A stretch of DNA of 64,000 bases, taken from the NCBI GenBank assembly GCA_964454685.1, contig CAYVTZ010000008.1, forward strand, positions 1 through 64,000, read 5' to 3'. This document shows, piece after piece, positions 35,044 to 42,882 of the stretch (positions are counted from its first letter, which is position 1; every line of letters starts with the position of its first letter). The position numbers and the translations under genes were made by a program. The stretch is from CAYVTZ01 sp964454685. Its GTDB lineage: Bacteria > Bacillota > Clostridia > Christensenellales > Christensenellaceae. Under the pieces are notes generated by a model that saw only the letters and a program-made list of their open reading frames with translations, was not told the DNA's origin and did no database searches.

Positions 35044-35460
35044 CTATTTGTGGATCGCCTGAAATAGTTCAATTCTTTCATTGTTCAAGCCGCGAAAAAA
35101 CGCCACTTTCAGATCCAACGTCTCGCTTCCAAAGTTGGGGACATCATAGATTCCCCGTTCCTCAAATTCATAACCAAAGGATTTGACGTGTTCCATTGCC
35201 CGTTCCAAATCTACGACTGTAATGCCCACATGGTTGAGCGTCGCCTCCGCCATAGGCAGCGCGCTTTCCGGATTGTCCGGCAGCTGAAGTACTTCAATGG
35301 TGCAATTTCCCAGTTGCAGCATTCCAATGCGAATCCCGTCTGATTCATTGTCCACTCGGAACAGCAGTTTAAAGTTCAACACCTCTTCATAAAAGCGAAT
35401 GGCCTCTTCTCGATCTTTGACGTAGATTCCAATGTGGTTGTAACCCGTAAACAATTCCAT
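35044..35460 (-). CDS. VOC-family (glyoxalase/methylmalonyl-CoA epimerase-like) protein
   Basis: The protein has 138 residues from the ATG at 35460, preceded by GAGAGGAG. It has two beta-alpha-beta-beta-beta modules: NHIGIYVKDREEAIRFYEE with a metal His near the start, and LNHVGITVVDLERAMEHVKS with the second His, ending in a Glu in NERIELFQ. Family members are epimerases, glyoxalases or dioxygenases. Its promoter carries two ATTGTATACAAT-type boxes 20 bases apart, so it belongs to the GntR regulon although it is 5 kb from the regulator. It may therefore epimerise or isomerise an intermediate of that pathway. Confidence 0.87.
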   Translation of the reverse strand: MELFTGYNHIGIYVKDREEAIRFYEEVLNFKLLFRVDNESDGIRIGMLQLGNCTIEVLQLPDNPESALPMAEATLNHVGITVVDLERAMEHVKSFGYEFEERGIYDVPNFGSETLDLKVAFFRGLNNERIELFQAIHK

Positions 35461-35518
35461 ATTCTGTTCTCCTCTCGCCTGATTCTGATGTCTCCTACTC
35501 TTATGTTGCATCTCCTGC

Positions 35519-35557
35519 ATTGTATACAATTAATATTATTATATACAATATCGTCAA
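35519..35557 (-). promoter_or_regulatory. Promoter of the VOC gene with two GntR-type operators
   Basis: On the minus strand TTGACG (35552-35557) and TATTAA (35530-35535) are 16 bases apart. The perfect palindrome ATTGTATACAAT lies at 35519-35530 and a near copy (ATTGTATATAAT form) at 35539-35550, between the -35 and -10. The 20-base spacing equals that at 21401-21432. Confidence 0.75.
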
Positions 35558-35621
35558 ACAGTGCAATATTTTTACAGATTTTAATGTTCTTGTTTCCTGC
35601 TATTTCCTTTCATGCGCTGCA

Positions 35622-36143
35622 TCAGCTCATGCGGGTTGATTCCGGGTTTTCCACATCAAGATACGCACAAGGCTGACAGTCTACACCCGCCTCGCGTAGG
35701 CGCACGCTCCAATCCGCAAGGACGCGCTCCGCCTTTTTATGCCATGTGCTGTGCGCGCCCTCTGCCAGCACAACGGAATACCCGCGCGCGACGCCATCAC
35801 AGCACGCCGCCTGCACGCACCCATTGGTTACCAGCCCGCATATCACCAGTCTGGCTGCGCCCACCTCTTCAAGCCTCCTGCAAAAGCATGCCTCCTGGAA
35901 CACGCTGCTGTGTGTTTTGTCCAGTACGATGGCATCATCAGGCACATAAATCCTGCTATCGATCTGCCAGTTCTCCGTATTTTTCAAGCAGCTGCTTCCG
36001 TTGGTATGCCGAATGAAAAAAATCGGTCGCCCGGCAAACCGATGCACCAACCCGTTTACATTTTCGATCAGCGCTTCCTTAGCATGCACGTCACGCCTTA
36101 GCCAGCCTGTTTGCATATCAATCACCAGCAAGACCGTCCTCAC
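35622..36143 (-). CDS. Isochorismatase-like cysteine hydrolase
   Basis: The 173-residue hydrolase has the Asp in LLVIDMQTGW, a Lys in IVLDKTHSSVF and the nucleophilic Cys in LVICGLVTNGCVQAACCDG, the D-K-C triad of the family. Members hydrolyse amides such as nicotinamide or carbamates. It starts at GTG overlapping the TrmO stop codon as GTGA. Pairing with TrmO does not indicate a substrate. Confidence 0.9.
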   Translation of the reverse strand: MRTVLLVIDMQTGWLRRDVHAKEALIENVNGLVHRFAGRPIFFIRHTNGSSCLKNTENWQIDSRIYVPDDAIVLDKTHSSVFQEACFCRRLEEVGAARLVICGLVTNGCVQAACCDGVARGYSVVLAEGAHSTWHKKAERVLADWSVRLREAGVDCQPCAYLDVENPESTRMS

Positions 36144-36829
36144 GGTATCACCCTCTCTTGAACCTGCATCACGATCACAGTATCATCCTCAACGCGGAAC
36201 TTGATTTCATAGCTACCGTATGCCATGCCGTAAATTCGCCCCGCATCCTCTTGGTAAGCCGGTCGCGGATCGGACTCCAACAGCGCCCGAATCACGGTCT
36301 CATCTTCCGGTGGCAACCGTTCCAACCACTGTGCATCGATGTGCACCGCAAGCGGTTTGTCCTCTACCTGCTCCGCAAAGCCCGCTACGGCTTCTGGATG
36401 GCTGTCCGCAAACGGCAAATATGGCTTGATGTCAAATATTGGCGTGCCATCCAGCAAATCTGCCCCCCGCACGTGGATCAACGGACCTTCCGGTGTTTCC
36501 CATTCAATGCGCTCGATCGCAACACTGGAAAGACCGATGGGGTTTGGGCGAAAAGGCGAACGCGACGCAAACACCCCCACGCGCGTGTTTCCGCCCAGCT
36601 TCGGCGGGCGAACGGTAGGCGACCACGAAGCCTGTTTTACCTTCGAAAATCCCCATAATACCCAGATGTGCGAAAATCCTTCCAACCCGCGCAGCGCATC
36701 GACATTACGATACTCCGGCTCGAATACAATGCACGCGCGCAACGCAGGTACGATGCCGCTTTGTCTTGGAATGCCGAACTTTTCAGGAAATGCACTGCGC
36801 ATACGCGCGATCGTCTTTATCTTAGGCAT
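36140..36829 (-). CDS. trmO: tRNA threonylcarbamoyladenosine N6-methyltransferase
   Basis: The protein has 229 residues from the ATG at 36829, preceded by a GAGGGG run. It has the TrmO/YaeB signature with FPEKFGIPRQSGIVPALRAC near the N-terminus and FSHIWVLWGFSKVKQASWSP. The segments GVFASRSPFRPNPIGLSSVA and RGADLLDGTPIFDIKPYLP follow. It methylates t6A37 of tRNA-Thr using SAM. It is a housekeeping gene, unlike its catabolic surroundings, and has its own promoter (36906-36934). Confidence 0.92.
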   Translation of the reverse strand: MPKIKTIARMRSAFPEKFGIPRQSGIVPALRACIVFEPEYRNVDALRGLEGFSHIWVLWGFSKVKQASWSPTVRPPKLGGNTRVGVFASRSPFRPNPIGLSSVAIERIEWETPEGPLIHVRGADLLDGTPIFDIKPYLPFADSHPEAVAGFAEQVEDKPLAVHIDAQWLERLPPEDETVIRALLESDPRPAYQEDAGRIYGMAYGSYEIKFRVEDDTVIVMQVQERVIP

Positions 36830-36862
36830 GATTGCCCCCCTCTTCCAAATCAGTAATGCAAG

Positions 36863-36894
36863 AGAGGAACCCTGCACGCAATCACGGTTCCTCT
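36863..36894 (-). other. Hairpin in the trmO leader
   Basis: Arms AGAGGAACC and GGTTCCTCT enclose a 14-base loop between the promoter at 36906-36934 and the trmO start. There is no T tract on the minus strand. It may affect message stability or start-site access. Confidence 0.45.
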
Positions 36895-36905
36895 GTACAC
36901 ATCTC

Positions 36906-36934
36906 ATTTTATTCGAGTTCAAGCATGCTGTCAA
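36906..36934 (-). promoter_or_regulatory. Promoter of the trmO operon
   Basis: On the minus strand TTGACA (36929-36934) and TAAAAT (36906-36911) are 17 bases apart, a strong sigma-A type promoter 77 bases from the trmO ATG. Confidence 0.75.
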
Positions 36935-37131
36935 TTTTTTTGATTTCCGTTCAAATATTTCACAATCAGCATGGTGATGTCAGTGCTCCGCTCCGTTCTC
37001 AAATTGCTCGATTTACTCGCACAAGTTTTGGGCAATGTCTTTGCGTTACGGTACGTCTGTGCAGCAAATACTGCTCCAGCCGCTTCGATCACTGCATCAC
37101 ACAAAAAAGCAATCCCGATCTTTCTCATCAT
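36931..37131 (-). CDS. Small hypothetical protein after the radical SAM gene
   Basis: A 66-residue frame starts with MMRKIGIAFLCDAVIEAAGA and its ATG overlaps the radical SAM stop as ATGA. The same overlap joins the other genes of this operon, which is the main support for it being real. No known domain is visible; the first 20 residues are moderately hydrophobic and the C-terminus is basic. Its end touches the -35 of the trmO promoter. It could still be a chance frame. Confidence 0.35.
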   Translation of the reverse strand: MMRKIGIAFLCDAVIEAAGAVFAAQTYRNAKTLPKTCASKSSNLRTERSTDITMLIVKYLNGNQKN

Positions 37132-38462
37132 GTGCGATAAGATAGCTTGGCAGCAAGCTTTCCAATCACACGCAGCGGAATCAACCGCGCCAACGCAGCG
37201 GTGCACTTCCCAAATTTTCGATAAAACAAATTAAACATCAAATACGGCGCGCGCGTCGCCTTATGCCGCGGCATGCGTTTTGCAATGTTACGTAAGGAAT
37301 AAAACTGCCGATACATCCACAGATATCCGCGCCGCAATGCCTCTGCACTCATTCCTTGCGGACGAAACACCACGTTCGCTGTATTATATTTGGACAAGTC
37401 CTCATCTTCGATGCGTCCCTCCCGCATCAATCGCGCGTGCAGCGACGTACCCGGATATGGCGTCATAATGTGCGCAGTCAGCGTCGAAATTCTGCTGCTT
37501 ACCAGCCAATCCAGCGTACGCTCAAATACGTCCGGCTCATCACCATCCAGCCCGAATACCATACTCGCGTTGATCATAATACCTCTGCGGTGGATCTCGC
37601 GCACCAGCCGATCATATTCCTTCACTTGGTTCCCCTTGTGTACACCGGATAAAGACAATCGATTGATGGATTCAAATCCGATAAACAGGCATTGACACCC
37701 CGATTGCGCCATCAGATCCAACAGTTCAGGATGATCCACAATTTTGGTGGTTACAGCAGCCCCCCACTTCAAATTCAGCGGGAGCATGGCCTGCAACAAA
37801 GCGCGCGTATACGCAGTGTCTCCGATAAAATTATCATCTACAAACAGCACATGCCTCGTTCGAATCGCGTCAATATCTTGCAATACATCCGTGATGGGAC
37901 GGTGCACATACAGCCTGTTGGCGCAGCTATTGTAGCAAAAGTCACAGCGATTCGGACAGCCGCGGCTGGTCAGTACGATGTTGGAAAACAGATACGATTT
38001 CAACTCAGGCATGTCGTAGCAAGGCGAAACGATTTCTTCCCCTGTAAAGCCCTGCACATCCTCATAACGAGACTGCAGCCGTCCACACGCCGCATCCGCG
38101 ATTACCCGCGCCCAAACGCGCTCCGCAGGGCCTACACAAACCGCATCAAAATGCGGCGCACAGCTCTGTGGGCAGCAGGTCACATGTACCCCTCCCGCAA
38201 TCACCGGAATCCCGCGCGCCCGAAAGCACTCCGCAATCTGCATGGCACGCGGCATCACATCCAGCGTCACCGTAATGCCTACCAGATCAACCGCACCATC
38301 AAAATCGATCTTGCAAACATTCTCGTTCACCATGCGCACCTCATGCCCCTCCGGCGTCAACTGTACGATGGTTAGTAGCGCCCATGAAGGAGACATACGC
38401 ATCTTCAAATCCGTATCCATCGGACGCGGATTCATTTTGGGCTGAATCAGCAAAATATTCAT
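37128..38462 (-). CDS. B12-binding-domain radical SAM protein
   Basis: The protein has 444 residues from the ATG at 38462, which overlaps the membrane-protein stop as ATGA. An N-terminal cobalamin-binding-like domain (about 1-140, MNILLIQPKMNPRP to VIAGGVHVTCCP) is followed by a radical SAM domain with SRGCPNRCDFCYN (CxxxCxxC). The barrel contains HVLFVDDNFIGD and CLFIGFESINRLSL. Relatives (BchE, hopanoid and phosphonate enzymes) methylate or rearrange unactivated carbons. The C-terminal 80 residues are basic and may contact membrane or RNA. The operon partners are an XRE regulator and a four-helix membrane protein, so a membrane-linked substrate is possible but unproven. Confidence 0.85.
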   Translation of the reverse strand: MNILLIQPKMNPRPMDTDLKMRMSPSWALLTIVQLTPEGHEVRMVNENVCKIDFDGAVDLVGITVTLDVMPRAMQIAECFRARGIPVIAGGVHVTCCPQSCAPHFDAVCVGPAERVWARVIADAACGRLQSRYEDVQGFTGEEIVSPCYDMPELKSYLFSNIVLTSRGCPNRCDFCYNSCANRLYVHRPITDVLQDIDAIRTRHVLFVDDNFIGDTAYTRALLQAMLPLNLKWGAAVTTKIVDHPELLDLMAQSGCQCLFIGFESINRLSLSGVHKGNQVKEYDRLVREIHRRGIMINASMVFGLDGDEPDVFERTLDWLVSSRISTLTAHIMTPYPGTSLHARLMREGRIEDEDLSKYNTANVVFRPQGMSAEALRRGYLWMYRQFYSLRNIAKRMPRHKATRAPYLMFNLFYRKFGKCTAALARLIPLRVIGKLAAKLSYRT

Positions 38463-38896
38463 GCAGATTTCCCGTACCGCAGTACAAACACCAAATCCGC
38501 GAGCACCACGGTACCCCAGTGCAGCGCCGCAAACATCATAAATTTTTCTCGTACCGCCGATGCGTCCAGCAGCATCAGCATGCAGAATAGCGCGATTGCC
38601 AAAACAGTCAGCACAAACGCCACAAAGATGCAATTCGCTAAGTGTGCAGTCTGATACTCGTCATAAGGTCTACGGCGCAGCAACAGCAGAACGACCACCA
38701 CCACCGTCAGCGCGATCAGTACATAAGCCAGATAAGATTGCCCGCCCGCTGCAAGCAACGCACTCCATCCGCGCAGAGCAGCATTTCCCTCGTGCACAGC
38801 AGAAAACGTACTCGTCAGAAAAAGCATTGCATAAAAAGCCGTAAACAGGCTAATGCACGTGACGTTGGTCGCCGGATATTTTAGAATACGAATCAT
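38459..38896 (-). CDS. Four-helix membrane protein of unknown function
   Basis: This 145-residue protein has four predicted membrane segments, around residues 13-32, 52-73, 85-110 and 120-138. A short cytoplasmic RRRPYDEYQ loop follows the second. Small XRE regulators next to membrane proteins of this size recur in Firmicutes, often for stress or self-immunity. It overlaps both neighbours by four bases (ATGA). No domain name can be given. Confidence 0.75.
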   Translation of the reverse strand: MIRILKYPATNVTCISLFTAFYAMLFLTSTFSAVHEGNAALRGWSALLAAGGQSYLAYVLIALTVVVVVLLLLRRRPYDEYQTAHLANCIFVAFVLTVLAIALFCMLMLLDASAVREKFMMFAALHWGTVVLADLVFVLRYGKSA

Positions 38897-39099
38897 CTTC
38901 TATCCTCCTCACGAAAGCAAAACAAGATTTCTATGGATACTGCAAAGTAGCGCGCCAAGTCGTACGCCAACCAAATTGACGGGTCAAATTTTCCCGTCTC
39001 AATGGCATTGATCGCCTGTCTGGATACCCCCATCCGTTCGGCAAGCTCCTTTTGTGTCAGCCCAAGGTTCTCTCGCATTTCTCTCACATTGTTTTGCAT
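38893..39099 (-). CDS. XRE-family transcriptional regulator
   Basis: The 68-residue single-domain Cro/CI-type helix-turn-helix protein contains MRENLGLTQKELAERMGVSR and QAINAIETGKFDPSIWLAYD. The Gly-Leu-Thr-Gln and Val-Ser-Arg-Gln positions are those of the recognition-helix consensus. It is first gene of a tightly overlapping operon with the membrane and radical SAM genes. Direct repeats at 39116-39134 and 39159-39177 on its promoter are probable operators for autoregulation. Confidence 0.9.
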   Translation of the reverse strand: MQNNVREMRENLGLTQKELAERMGVSRQAINAIETGKFDPSIWLAYDLARYFAVSIEILFCFREEDRR

Positions 39100-39115
39100 T
39101 CCATCGCCCTCTCCA

Positions 39116-39177
39116 TGTCAAGTACACCTTACACACAGTATACTCATCTTTCATGGAATGTCAAGTGTACCTTACAC
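39116..39177 (-). promoter_or_regulatory. Promoter of the XRE operon with two 19-base direct repeats
   Basis: On the minus strand TTGACA (39159-39164) and TATACT (39137-39142) are 16 bases apart. GTGTAAGGT(N2)ACTTGACA occurs twice, at 39159-39177 (with the -35) and at 39116-39134 (near the transcript start), 43 bases apart. This is about four helical turns, suiting repression by an XRE protein. Confidence 0.75.
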
Positions 39178-39184
39178 GAAATGC

Positions 39185-39216
39185 AAAAAAAATGCCCTGC
39201 CCTGTCAGGCAGCGCA
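39185..39216 (-). terminator. Terminator of the thiamine-precursor transport operon
   Basis: On the minus strand CTGCC and GGCAG enclose a 6-base loop, extended by outer TGC/GCA pairs, and end in a run of eight T residues just after the TatD-like stop (39219). Confidence 0.85.
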
Positions 39217-39218
39217 CA

Positions 39219-39926
39219 TTATTTCCCCTGTACAAACCTCCGGAAATTCTCTTCCATCTGCGTTTGCATCCACACCGCGTCCTCTCCCCGGATGTCCGCT
39301 ACCCAGTCGGCGCACTGATCCAGCAAAGAAAGATATTCACAACGCGAGACCGGCCTTCCCAGCGCCCACGCCACCGCGCCAATGCCGTCGCTTTCGGGCA
39401 TCAACCGCTCCGCCGGAATGTGTCTGATTATCTCTCGCATCGTCGCATCGTCGCGCAGCATGATCGGCACCGTAAAATAGCAGTCCGCGTCCAAATACCC
39501 CTTCAAATAAGCCAAATCCGCATACCAATGCACACAATATGTCAATGGAACGTTTCGTATCAACTCCAAGATTTCCCGCTCACAGCCCTTTGTATGCAGC
39601 ATCACACGTGCGCCCCATTGCGCCGCCAGTTCCAGTTGCTGCAAAAAGCAGTCCCGCTGCACCGACAGATCCACCTCACACCAAACGCAATCCATGCCGA
39701 TTTCTCCCACGATTGCCGGGCAAAAATCCTTCAAAACCGCCGGGTTAAATTGTCCTGCATTCCAAGGATGCACCCCATAGCTTGCAAAAATAAGCGGGTG
39801 CCGCTCCCATTCCAAATTGCGCGTCCATTCCTCCGGGCTAGCCCCGTTCACGATGCATGCCACTTCATTACTGCGCAAAAAATCAATTTCATCCGGTGTT
39901 ACATGCGTATGCGCATCCACTCTCAT
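39219..39926 (-). CDS. TatD-like metal-dependent hydrolase
   Basis: The 235-residue amidohydrolase-type barrel has the N-terminal HxH in MRVDAHTHVT, a bridging Glu in AIVGEIGMDC, His residues in VMLHTKGCE and CVHWYAD, and an Asp in MPESDGIGAV, the TatD metal set. It is shorter than TatD nucleases (about 260). Its ATG overlaps the stop of the ATPase gene as ATGA and it is the last gene of the TPP-riboswitch operon. In Bacillus the ThiXYZ-imported formylaminopyrimidine is processed by the amidohydrolase YlmB; this protein may play a similar part here. That is inference from context. Confidence 0.82.
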   Translation of the reverse strand: MRVDAHTHVTPDEIDFLRSNEVACIVNGASPEEWTRNLEWERHPLIFASYGVHPWNAGQFNPAVLKDFCPAIVGEIGMDCVWCEVDLSVQRDCFLQQLELAAQWGARVMLHTKGCEREILELIRNVPLTYCVHWYADLAYLKGYLDADCYFTVPIMLRDDATMREIIRHIPAERLMPESDGIGAVAWALGRPVSRCEYLSLLDQCADWVADIRGEDAVWMQTQMEENFRRFVQGK

Positions 39927-40669
39927 TGCCTGCGCCCCTCACGAATCCGCGCGCAGATTTCCTGCTTGATTTCCAAGGCATGTAGCATCCATTCCTTTGT
40001 GCTCTCATGCTGTTCGATTTTATATTCCCAAGAAATATTCCGCACATTTTCGTTCAAAATCAAGATGCGATCTGCCAGCAAAATCGCTTCGTCGATGTCA
40101 TGGGTCACCAGAATCATGGTCTTGTTCCATGTCTTGCGCAGACGAATCAGCCATTCCTGCATCTCCTCCCGCGTGATTACGTCCAGAGACGCAAACGGTT
40201 CATCCAGCAGCAGAATGTCCGCATCGCATAAAGCCGTACGCAAAAATGCTGCGCGTTGGCGCATCCCACCGGAAAGCTCGTCGGGGTATGCCGTTTCATA
40301 CCCCTTCAAGCCAAATTCTTCCAGACGTTCCAACGCCTTCTGTTTCAAGTCAATCTGGTGCAGCATCCCATACAAACACACATTATCCAGCACATTCAGC
40401 CACGGTAGCAGCAAGTCCTTCTGCGGCATGTATGCAAAGATAGAGGAAATCCCCTTCACCTCTGCGCCGTCCACAAACACAGACCCGCCGGACGGTGGAT
40501 ACAACCCGGAAATCACGTTCAGTAATGTCGATTTCCCGCAACCACTCGGTCCCAGCAACGCAATGCACTCCTGCTCGCCCACCGCAAAAGACAGGTTCTC
40601 CAGCACATTTTCATTTTCATACTGAAAGCTAATTTGTTTTAGTTCCAGCTTCGGTTTTGATAAATTCAT
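39923..40669 (-). CDS. thiZ: ABC transporter ATP-binding protein, ThiZ-like
   Basis: The protein has 248 residues from the ATG at 40669; earlier TTG/GTG codons in frame are possible. Walker A is LGPSGCGKSTLLNVISG, the signature is DELSGGMRQRAAFLRTAL and Walker B is ILLLDEPFASLD. It is of the nitrate/taurine/pyrimidine importer class. It overlaps the binding-protein gene by about 40 bases. With ThiX and ThiY it would import a thiamine pyrimidine precursor, as the TPP riboswitch upstream indicates. Confidence 0.88.
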   Translation of the reverse strand: MNLSKPKLELKQISFQYENENVLENLSFAVGEQECIALLGPSGCGKSTLLNVISGLYPPSGGSVFVDGAEVKGISSIFAYMPQKDLLLPWLNVLDNVCLYGMLHQIDLKQKALERLEEFGLKGYETAYPDELSGGMRQRAAFLRTALCDADILLLDEPFASLDVITREEMQEWLIRLRKTWNKTMILVTHDIDEAILLADRILILNENVRNISWEYKIEQHESTKEWMLHALEIKQEICARIREGRRQ

Positions 40670-41675
40670 TGGTATAACACTCACTCGCCGCAATTTTTTG
40701 ATCAATCAGACCATTTTCATACATGAAATCCGTGTAGCCATCCCACACGCTGTCCTGCATCACACCCCACGCCGCAGCATCATCCTGATATTTTGGGGAA
40801 AGATAGTTTTGCGAATCCAGCAGCAACTCATAGTCGTATTCCGGCGCATATTCATACAAAATCTTCGCCGATTCCTCAGGGTTTGCAATCGCATATTCAT
40901 AACCCTTCTTGGTTGCCTGCACAAATCGCGCCGCCAAATCCGGGTTTTGCTCCAGCGTCTTTGTGCCGGAAATGATCACAGGCGTGTAATAATCCAGCCT
41001 TTGGTCAATTTCCGAAAGTGGCATATAGTTCAGCTCAATGCCGTCGCGCTTGGCTTTGATGCAGTCCCACCCCTCAAAAAACCACATGATATCTACATTG
41101 GATTTCAATGCCGCCGGGCCGCTGCCGTCGCTGGTAATCATCTTCAAGGTGGAAAAATCTGCGCCCACGCTGTTCATCGCCGCCTTTAAAACCGCCTCTT
41201 CGCTCTGTGCGCCCCATCCCGCGTAGACTTTGTTTTCAAAGTCCTTAATCGTGGAAATCCCCTTCTCTTTCGCGCTGGCAAAACCGGACGTGTTGTGCGC
41301 AATGATGGTCGCAATCGCTTTGATGGGCAAGGGTTCCTCGCCGGTCAGCGCGTACGTCACATCTTCTTGATAGCTGATCCCAAATTCCGCCTTGTTGTTC
41401 GCCACCACGCTCAGGCTGGTCGCGTTGTCGCCCGGTTGCTTCACATCCAGATCAATGCCCGCATCCGCATAATATCCCTTGTTGAGCGCCACGTAAATGC
41501 CTGTGTGGTTGGTGTTGGTCACAAAATCCAGCACAAGCGTCACCTTGTCTGTCGCACCACCCGTCGTGGCAGCCACATCGTTTGCCTGCGGCGCATTGCC
41601 GCACCCCGCCAGCGCAAACAGCCCCAGCATTGCCACCAAACCAATCAAAAGAACCTTTTTTCCTCGCCTCAACAT
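40629..41675 (-). CDS. thiY: Pyrimidine-precursor-binding lipoprotein, ThiY/NMT1-like
   Basis: The 348-residue lipoprotein has a signal MLRRGKKVLLIGLVAMLGLF and a lipobox LAGC, with the lipidated Cys at 25. The mature part has the NMT1/THI5-like fold: VTLVLDFVTNTNHTGIYVAL near the start and KVYAGWGAQSEEAVLKAAM in the middle. This family binds N-formyl-aminopyrimidine or HMP-type ligands. The gene lies between the permease and ATPase genes in a TPP-riboswitch operon. Confidence 0.9.
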   Translation of the reverse strand: MLRRGKKVLLIGLVAMLGLFALAGCGNAPQANDVAATTGGATDKVTLVLDFVTNTNHTGIYVALNKGYYADAGIDLDVKQPGDNATSLSVVANNKAEFGISYQEDVTYALTGEEPLPIKAIATIIAHNTSGFASAKEKGISTIKDFENKVYAGWGAQSEEAVLKAAMNSVGADFSTLKMITSDGSGPAALKSNVDIMWFFEGWDCIKAKRDGIELNYMPLSEIDQRLDYYTPVIISGTKTLEQNPDLAARFVQATKKGYEYAIANPEESAKILYEYAPEYDYELLLDSQNYLSPKYQDDAAAWGVMQDSVWDGYTDFMYENGLIDQKIAASECYTNEFIKTEAGTKTN

Positions 41676-42424
41676 TTTTTACCTCTTTTCTTCTTCACAC
41701 ATAAAATTTGCAGCCCTTTCACAGCGCCGTTCATCAACAGCGAAAGAGCAATAATAAACAATACGCAGGCGAACACCTTGTCCAGCGCTCCGCTATTTTT
41801 AACGCGCAGCATGTAATATCCCAGCCCGCTGTCCGAGCTAATCCATTCGCCCACCACCGCGCCGCTGATGCAGTATGTCGCAGCAATCTTCATCCCCGAA
41901 AACAGCGCGCCCAGCGCCGATGGAATCTTGATATACCGATAAATCTGCATCTTGTTTGCCTGATATAACCGGAATAGGTTGATGGTATCGCCATCTGCCC
42001 TTGCCAGCGCATCCGCAAAGGAAATCGCAATGGGAAAAAAGCACATCAGCACCACCGTAATAATCTTGGGCAGCATCCCAAATCCAAAGTAAATTAGAAA
42101 AATCGGGGTCAGCACAATGATCGGTATGGTCTGCGTCACTACCAGCAGCGGATAAACGCTCTTCTTAAACAGTGAAAACCAATCCATCAAAATTGCCAGC
42201 GCGAAGGCAATCACCGTAGCCATCACCAATCCAATTCCCGCCTCCGTCAGTGTGGTCAGCCCGTGCTTACACAGCACCAAAAACTCCTCACAAAACGTAA
42301 GAATCACTTGGTGAAAGGACGGGAACAAATAGCCGGGAATCTCAAATATCCACACCACCAGTTCCCAAATCACAAGCACGATCGCAATGCTGATAACCGG
42401 GTAGATCATTGATCTCTTTTTCAT
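41669..42424 (-). CDS. thiX: ABC transporter permease, ThiX-like
   Basis: The protein has 251 residues from the ATG at 42424, which follows AGAGGAT. Six membrane segments and the BPD-type cytoplasmic loop (ALARADGDTINLFRLYQANK) are visible, as in SsuC/TauC/ThiX permeases. It is the first gene after the TPP riboswitch and overlaps the thiY start by seven bases. Confidence 0.9.
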   Translation of the reverse strand: MKKRSMIYPVISIAIVLVIWELVVWIFEIPGYLFPSFHQVILTFCEEFLVLCKHGLTTLTEAGIGLVMATVIAFALAILMDWFSLFKKSVYPLLVVTQTIPIIVLTPIFLIYFGFGMLPKIITVVLMCFFPIAISFADALARADGDTINLFRLYQANKMQIYRYIKIPSALGALFSGMKIAATYCISGAVVGEWISSDSGLGYYMLRVKNSGALDKVFACVLFIIALSLLMNGAVKGLQILCVKKKRGKKC

Positions 42425-42494
42425 AAACAACCAATCCTCTAACAAAAAAATACTGCATCAAATCTGACATTGATACAGTACAAAATTATAGAAT

Positions 42495-42586
42495 CCATAA
42501 TCCCTACGACGGCATTATCCGTATCAGGTCAGAGGGTCGAAACCAAAACGATTTCCTCTCAGGCAAACAGTCGCCTCCCCTTATCC
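42495..42586 (-). ncRNA. TPP riboswitch (THI element)
   Basis: Read on the minus strand, the element contains GGGG, then CTGAGAG, ACCCT, GACCTGAT and GGATAATGCC with CGTAGGGA, in canonical order. The P1 helix forms from GGATAA (42581-42586) and TTATGG (42495-42500). It lies 70 bases upstream of thiX and should switch off the operon when thiamine diphosphate is plentiful. The gap 42587-42882 shows no supported gene. Confidence 0.95.
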
Positions 42587-42882
42587 TCATTCAGTTGTGT
42601 GTTCAGTATAGCAGGAATGCCTACGCAAGTCAATCGTTTGTATGCACCTCTCGTACATTTTCACGATGTACAAAGGCCGCCTCTCCACGCAACCGATACG
42701 TTCCGTTTTACAAGCAGAACTTCCACACCGCCCCTCAACCGGCACACCGTACCATCTTTGCGCGCGTTCACCGCCCCGGCGCCTACCATATATCCCTTTA
42801 CTTGAATGCCGTATTGCGCCGCATCTTTCATCATGCCAAAACTTACGCGCTGTGCAACAACGCGCTTTATTCGCTCCACGCC

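Noticed and set aside
36863..36894. Terminator for the radical SAM operon
   Set aside because: It lies downstream of the trmO promoter and lacks a T tract, so it belongs to the trmO leader.
39054..40625. Long plus-strand open frame opposite the TatD-like and ThiZ-like genes
   Set aside because: It is a complement artefact with no recognisable domain; the opposite strand carries intact motifs and an operon with riboswitch and terminator.
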